Part shown: in pieces, positions 60,319-64,000 of the stretch
Layout of the letters: each line of letters begins with the position of its first letter
Numbering within the stretch: position 1 is the stretch's first letter
Assembly: GCF_018129385.1 (NCBI RefSeq)
Contig: NZ_JAFCLN010000001.1
Span: 310,001-374,000 of the forward strand
Length of the DNA: 64,000 nucleotides
Reading direction: 5' to 3'
Source of the DNA: Bradyrhizobium lablabi
GTDB lineage: Bacteria > Pseudomonadota > Alphaproteobacteria > Rhizobiales > Xanthobacteraceae
Notes under the pieces: generated by a model
What the model was told of the DNA's origin: nothing
The model's database searches: none
The model's input: only the letters and a program-made list of their open reading frames with translations
Translations under genes and position numbers: made by a program

Positions 60319-61671
60319 ATGAAAAACGACCAGATCTTGGCCCAGATCACCGACTTCTGCCGCCGCTCCGATATGGCCGAGACAACCTTTGGACGGCGAG
60401 CGGTCAATGACGGCAAGCTGGTCGCCCGCCTGCGCGAGGGCAAGCGCATCACGACGGATACGCTGGACCGTATCCAGGCCTATATCGCGGCCTCCACGCC
60501 GGGCGGAGTGCTGCCGCCGCGGCCGGAGCCCCCGCCGGAAAGACGCGATCCCCGCGGCAATTTCCGCTTTTTCGAGAACCGGCAAAAGTACCTGTTGTTC
60601 GTCCATACCTGTAGCGAGAAGCGGGTGATCGCCGAGCGGGTGGCGCTGGAGCTTGCCAGCCTGCATCCCCGGCCGCCGGCGCTGCGGGTATTCGACGCCG
60701 GCTGCGGCGACGGCACGGTGCTGGCGCGGGTGATGCGCGCGATGCACGGCCGCTTTCCCCACATGCCCTTCTACATCGCCGGCAAGGAGCTGAGCCTCGA
60801 GGATGTGCGGCTGACGCTGGACAAGATCCCGGACCGGCTGTTCGAGCACCCGGCGACCGTCTTCGTGCTGACCAACATGTACTATGCCGAAGCGCCGTGG
60901 CTGGCCCCGGCAACCCCGGCGGCCGCCTCCGGCATGATCTGGCACGAAGTGGCGCTGCGCGGGGCCTCCTCAGGGGAGTTCGAGGCCCAGATCGCGGAGC
61001 TGGGGCCGTTCCTGGAGCAGAACTGGCGGGCCAATGTCAGCCCCAAATCGGGCATGCCGATCTATGAACGGCCGGTGGCGCTGGTCCTGTACCGGGAGGA
61101 CCACCGGTTCCTGCTCGATTCGATCATCCCCCGGGCCGGCCGTTCCGAGGCCAATTTTGACCTGGTGATCGCCTCCCAGCCCTACCGGGCAAAATCCTCT
61201 GTGAATTTCCGGGCCAAGCGTATTGTCGCACCGCTGGCGCGGGCGCTGCGGGCCGGTGGCCGGCTGATCGGAATCCACTCCCACGGGCAGGATCCAGGCC
61301 TGGAAATCATCCAGGCGGTCTGGCCCGGAGAAAATCCTTTCACGGTGAGCCGTCATGAGCTATTGCGCGCGGTGAAATACGAGTTGGGGTCGGCCGGGCG
61401 GGACCTTAATTTTAACGCCTACGCCGATAACCGTTCCATCTTCCGTTATGATATGGAAGCGCTGCCCAACGAGGTCACCGGCCAGATCGGAACCTCGACG
61501 GCCTTTGCAGCGTGGAACGCGGCGGTGTATGTCGCCCAGATCGAGGACGACCGGTTGGCGGAACTGACTGAAAACAGCAAAACCCTCGAGGCGACGAGAG
61601 AGGTTCTGCGCAAGCATAACGGGCTCTGGTTTTACGACGAATCCTACGTCATCTCGCGCCGTCGAGACTGA
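60319..61671 (+). CDS. HTH-like plus SAM methyltransferase protein upstream of metK
   Basis: 450 residues. Residues 1-55 (TDFCRRSDMAETTFGRRAVNDGKLVARLREGKRITTDTLDRI) look like a small helix-turn-helix of the kind seen in XRE-like proteins. After a Pro-rich linker (about 60-75), a methyltransferase fold follows, with VFDAGCGDGTVLARVMRAM near residue 130 and ASQPYRAKSSVNFRAK and LRAGGRLIGIHSHGQDPGLEII further on. It sits directly before metK-ahcY, the SAM synthesis and SAH removal genes. It may be a SAM-sensing regulator or an enzyme; neither is shown. Confidence 0.75.
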   Translation: MKNDQILAQITDFCRRSDMAETTFGRRAVNDGKLVARLREGKRITTDTLDRIQAYIAASTPGGVLPPRPEPPPERRDPRGNFRFFENRQKYLLFVHTCSEKRVIAERVALELASLHPRPPALRVFDAGCGDGTVLARVMRAMHGRFPHMPFYIAGKELSLEDVRLTLDKIPDRLFEHPATVFVLTNMYYAEAPWLAPATPAAASGMIWHEVALRGASSGEFEAQIAELGPFLEQNWRANVSPKSGMPIYERPVALVLYREDHRFLLDSIIPRAGRSEANFDLVIASQPYRAKSSVNFRAKRIVAPLARALRAGGRLIGIHSHGQDPGLEIIQAVWPGENPFTVSRHELLRAVKYELGSAGRDLNFNAYADNRSIFRYDMEALPNEVTGQIGTSTAFAAWNAAVYVAQIEDDRLAELTENSKTLEATREVLRKHNGLWFYDESYVISRRRD

Positions 61672-61725
61672 CACTCCAAACTCAAATCACGAACTGCCGG
61701 CGATCCGGTGCGAAAGAGGGTATTG

Positions 61726-62922
61726 ATGCGCGCGTCCTATCTGTTCACCAGCGAGTCGGTTTCCGAGGGCCATCCGGACAAGGTCTGCGACCGGATCTCC
61801 GACGAGATCGTCGATCTGTTCTACCGGGAAGGCCCGAAGGCCGGCATCGACCCCTGGCAGATCCGCGCGGCCTGCGAGACACTCGCCACCACCAACAAGG
61901 TGGTGATCGCCGGCGAAACCCGCGGCCCGAAATCGGTCACCAATGAGCAGATCGAAGGCGTGGTTCGCGGGGCGATCAAGGACATCGGCTACGAGCAGGA
62001 CGGTTTCCACTGGGAGAAGTGCGACATCGAGATTCTCCTGCACCCGCAGTCGGCCGACATCGCGCAGGGCGTCGATGCGCTACAGCCGGGCGAGGTCAAG
62101 GAAGAGGGCGCTGGCGACCAGGGCATCATGTTCGGTTACGCCACCAACGAAACGCCGGACCTGATGCCGGCGCCGATCTTCTACGCTCACAAGATCCTGC
62201 GGCTGATCTCCGAAGCGCGCCATTCCGGCCGCGAGAAGGTTTTGGGCCCGGACTCCAAGAGCCAGGTCACCGTGCAGTACGAGAACGGCAAGCCGGTTGG
62301 CGTGCGCGAGATCGTGGTCTCGCACCAGCATCTGGTCGAGGACCTCACCTCCAACCAGGTTCGCGACATCGTCGAGCCCTATGTGCGCGAGGCATTGCCG
62401 AAGGAGTGGATCAACGGCAAGACCATCTGGCACATCAACCCGACCGGAAAATTCTACATCGGCGGTCCCGACGGCGACTCCGGGCTGACGGGCCGCAAGA
62501 TCATCGTCGACACCTATGGTGGTGCTGCTCCGCATGGCGGCGGCGCCTTCTCCGGCAAGGACCCGACCAAGGTCGACCGCTCGGCGGCCTATGCCGCACG
62601 CTACGTGGCCAAGAACATCGTTGCCGCCGGTCTGGCCGACCGCTGCACGCTCCAGCTTGCCTATGCGATCGGCGTGGCGCGTCCGCTGTCGATCTACATC
62701 GACACCCACGGCACCGGTAAGGTGCCGGAGGACAAGCTCGAGAAGGCGGCTGCCGAGGTCATGGACCTGACGCCGCGCGGCATCCGCTCCCATCTCGATC
62801 TCAACCGCCCGATCTACGCACGCACGTCGGCCTACGGCCATTTCGGCCGCACGCCCGACAATGAAGGCGGCTTCTCCTGGGAGAAGACCGATCTGGTCGA
62901 ACCGCTCAAGCGCGCGGTCTGA
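61726..62922 (+). CDS. metK: S-adenosylmethionine synthetase
   Basis: Makes SAM from methionine and ATP. 398 residues from ATG 61726 (AGAGGG at 61715-61720); an in-frame start at 61708 is less likely. Motifs: [22 protein letters not shown], the methionine/ATP loop [15 protein letters not shown], and the phosphate loop [25 protein letters not shown]. Full length and intact. It supplies SAM for the many methyltransferases in this window. A terminator-like hairpin separates it from ahcY. Confidence 0.97.
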   Translation: MRASYLFTSESVSEGHPDKVCDRISDEIVDLFYREGPKAGIDPWQIRAACETLATTNKVVIAGETRGPKSVTNEQIEGVVRGAIKDIGYEQDGFHWEKCDIEILLHPQSADIAQGVDALQPGEVKEEGAGDQGIMFGYATNETPDLMPAPIFYAHKILRLISEARHSGREKVLGPDSKSQVTVQYENGKPVGVREIVVSHQHLVEDLTSNQVRDIVEPYVREALPKEWINGKTIWHINPTGKFYIGGPDGDSGLTGRKIIVDTYGGAAPHGGGAFSGKDPTKVDRSAAYAARYVAKNIVAAGLADRCTLQLAYAIGVARPLSIYIDTHGTGKVPEDKLEKAAAEVMDLTPRGIRSHLDLNRPIYARTSAYGHFGRTPDNEGGFSWEKTDLVEPLKRAV

Positions 62923-62941
62923 CTTTCTCCGTAATCTTCTC

Positions 62942-62981
62942 GCGTATTCCGGAAGGCACAGCTTTCCGGAATATGCTTTTT
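62942..62981 (+). terminator. Intrinsic-terminator-like hairpin between metK and ahcY
   Basis: TATTCCGGAA (62945-62954) and TTCCGGAATA (62964-62973) are exact complements; the stem extends outward through a wobble pair and two more pairs to 62942/62976, and inward by two pairs to a 5-base loop. TTTTT follows at 62977-62981. The ahcY Shine-Dalgarno (AAGGG) starts right after, leaving 15 bases to its ATG. Confidence 0.75.
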
Positions 62982-62995
62982 AAGGGATCAACCGC

Positions 62996-64000
62996 ATGAC
63001 CGCCGCCGCCAAGAAGCCCACCTTCACCGACTACATCGTCAAGGACATTTCGCTCGCCGAATTCGGCCGCAAGGAAATCTCGCTGGCCGAGACCGAGATG
63101 CCCGGCCTGATGGCGACGCGCGAGGAATTCGGCCCCAAGCAGCCCTTGAAGGGCGCACGCATCGCCGGCTCCCTGCACATGACGATCCAGACCGCGGTGC
63201 TGATCGAGACGCTCGCGGCACTCGGCGCCGACATCCGCTGGGTCTCCTGCAACATCTATTCGACCCAGGATCACGCTGCGGCCGCAATCGCTGCGGCCGG
63301 CATTCCGGTGTTCGCCGTGAAGGGCGAAACGCTGACCGAATACTGGGACTACACCGCAAAGCTGTTTGACTGGCATGGCGGTGGCACGCCCAACATGATC
63401 CTCGATGATGGCGGCGATGCCACCATGCTGGTGCATGCCGGCGTCCGCGCCGAGCAGGGCGACACCGCCTTCCTCGACAAGCCGGGCTCCGAGGAAGAAG
63501 AGATCTTCTACGCGCTGATCAAGAAGCTGCTGAAGGAAAAGCCGAAAGGCTGGTTCGCCGAGATTGCAAAGAACATCAAAGGCGTCTCGGAAGAGACCAC
63601 CACCGGCGTGCACCGCCTCTACGAGATGGCGAACAAGGGCACGCTGCTGTTCCCCGCCATCAACGTCAACGACAGCGTCACCAAGTCGAAGTTCGACAAC
63701 CTCTATGGCTGCCGCGAGTCGCTGGTCGACGGCATCCGCCGCGGCACCGACGTGATGCTGTCGGGCAAGGTTGCGATGGTCGCGGGCTTTGGCGACGTCG
63801 GCAAGGGCTCGGCGGCCTCGCTGCGTCAGGCCGGCTGCCGCGTCATGGTCTCCGAAGTCGATCCGATCTGCGCGCTGCAGGCGGCGATGGAAGGCTATGA
63901 AGTTGTGACCATGGAAGATGCCGCGCCGCGCGCCGATATCTTCGTGACCGCCACCGGCAACAAGGACATCATCACCATCGAGCACATGCGCGCGATGAAG
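62996..64000 (+). CDS. ahcY: Adenosylhomocysteinase, partial (C-terminus off window)
   Basis: Hydrolyses S-adenosylhomocysteine, the by-product inhibitor of methyltransferases, to adenosine and homocysteine. 335 codons are present and the frame is open to the window edge. Visible: [74 protein letters not shown] and the NAD loop [16 protein letters not shown]. Start ATG 62996 with AAGGG 10 bases upstream. Order HTH-methyltransferase, metK, ahcY makes a SAM-cycle block. Confidence 0.97.
   Translation, partial: MTAAAKKPTFTDYIVKDISLAEFGRKEISLAETEMPGLMATREEFGPKQPLKGARIAGSLHMTIQTAVLIETLAALGADIRWVSCNIYSTQDHAAAAIAAAGIPVFAVKGETLTEYWDYTAKLFDWHGGGTPNMILDDGGDATMLVHAGVRAEQGDTAFLDKPGSEEEEIFYALIKKLLKEKPKGWFAEIAKNIKGVSEETTTGVHRLYEMANKGTLLFPAINVNDSVTKSKFDNLYGCRESLVDGIRRGTDVMLSGKVAMVAGFGDVGKGSAASLRQAGCRVMVSEVDPICALQAAMEGYEVVTMEDAAPRADIFVTATGNKDIITIEHMRAMK

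Noticed and set aside
61672..61725. Possible SAM or SAM/SAH riboswitch before metK
   Set aside because: Only 54 bases are available, with one 4-bp hairpin (CCGG-CGAT-CCGG) and no recognisable aptamer core.

Overview
The window reads as a chromosomal segment of an alphaproteobacterium of the Bradyrhizobium/Nitrobacteraceae group. The evidence is high GC, alphaproteobacterial gene content (Liv-type transporters beside acyl-CoA ligases, a bifunctional CysNC, metK followed by ahcY), and two intergenic palindromes (4921-5013 and 51085-51191) whose arm sequences I recognise as repeat families common in Bradyrhizobium genomes. No rRNA, tRNA, CRISPR array, transposase or phage gene was found.

Layout. 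1-2759: the end of a Liv-like ABC/acyl-CoA ligase operon on the minus strand, divergent from a Crp/Fnr-type regulator. 2893-4912: gmd and fcl (GDP-L-fucose). 5016-6866: hemD divergent from purU. 7176-12334: two large tandem secreted proteins, each ending in six copies of a ~48-residue FG-GAP/VCBS-like repeat (one with a serine-protease head, one with a NIDO-like plus DUF1906-like head), then a 17-codon remnant of a third member. 12555-18564: a complete Ugp/Mal-type ABC importer followed by two metallophosphodiesterases.

18520-49105 is a large Wzx/Wzy-type O-antigen (LPS) locus. It has a Wzz-like regulator, rfbC-rfbD-rfbA (no rfbB in the window), a Wzx flippase, a sulfotransferase with its own CysD and CysNC for PAPS supply, and a methyltransferase. 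A six-gene chain with 4-bp start/stop overlaps (28156-33766) is predicted to make a CDP-linked, C-methylated and O-methylated 6-deoxyhexose. Then come a TylF-type methyltransferase, a 2OG-Fe(II) oxygenase, three glycosyltransferases and a Wzy polymerase. The locus ends with a WbuX/Y/Z-like amidotransferase set joined to UDP-GlcNAc dehydratase, reductase and 2-epimerase genes, an unexpected second C-methyltransferase, and a WbuB-like glycosyltransferase. Together these predict an O-antigen carrying an acetamidino-type L-sugar, possibly C-methylated, plus sulfate. The initiating glycosyltransferase, rfbB and most glycosyltransferases needed must lie elsewhere.

49235-56382: a small lipoprotein, a full livK-H-M-G-F branched-chain amino-acid type importer, a DUF4019 protein and a MetE-like methyltransferase. 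56389-59736 (minus): a methyltransferase, a methyltransferase-GT2 fusion and an FkbM methyltransferase. 60319-64000: an HTH-methyltransferase protein of unknown function, metK, an intrinsic-terminator-like hairpin, and ahcY cut by the window edge, forming an S-adenosylmethionine cycle block.
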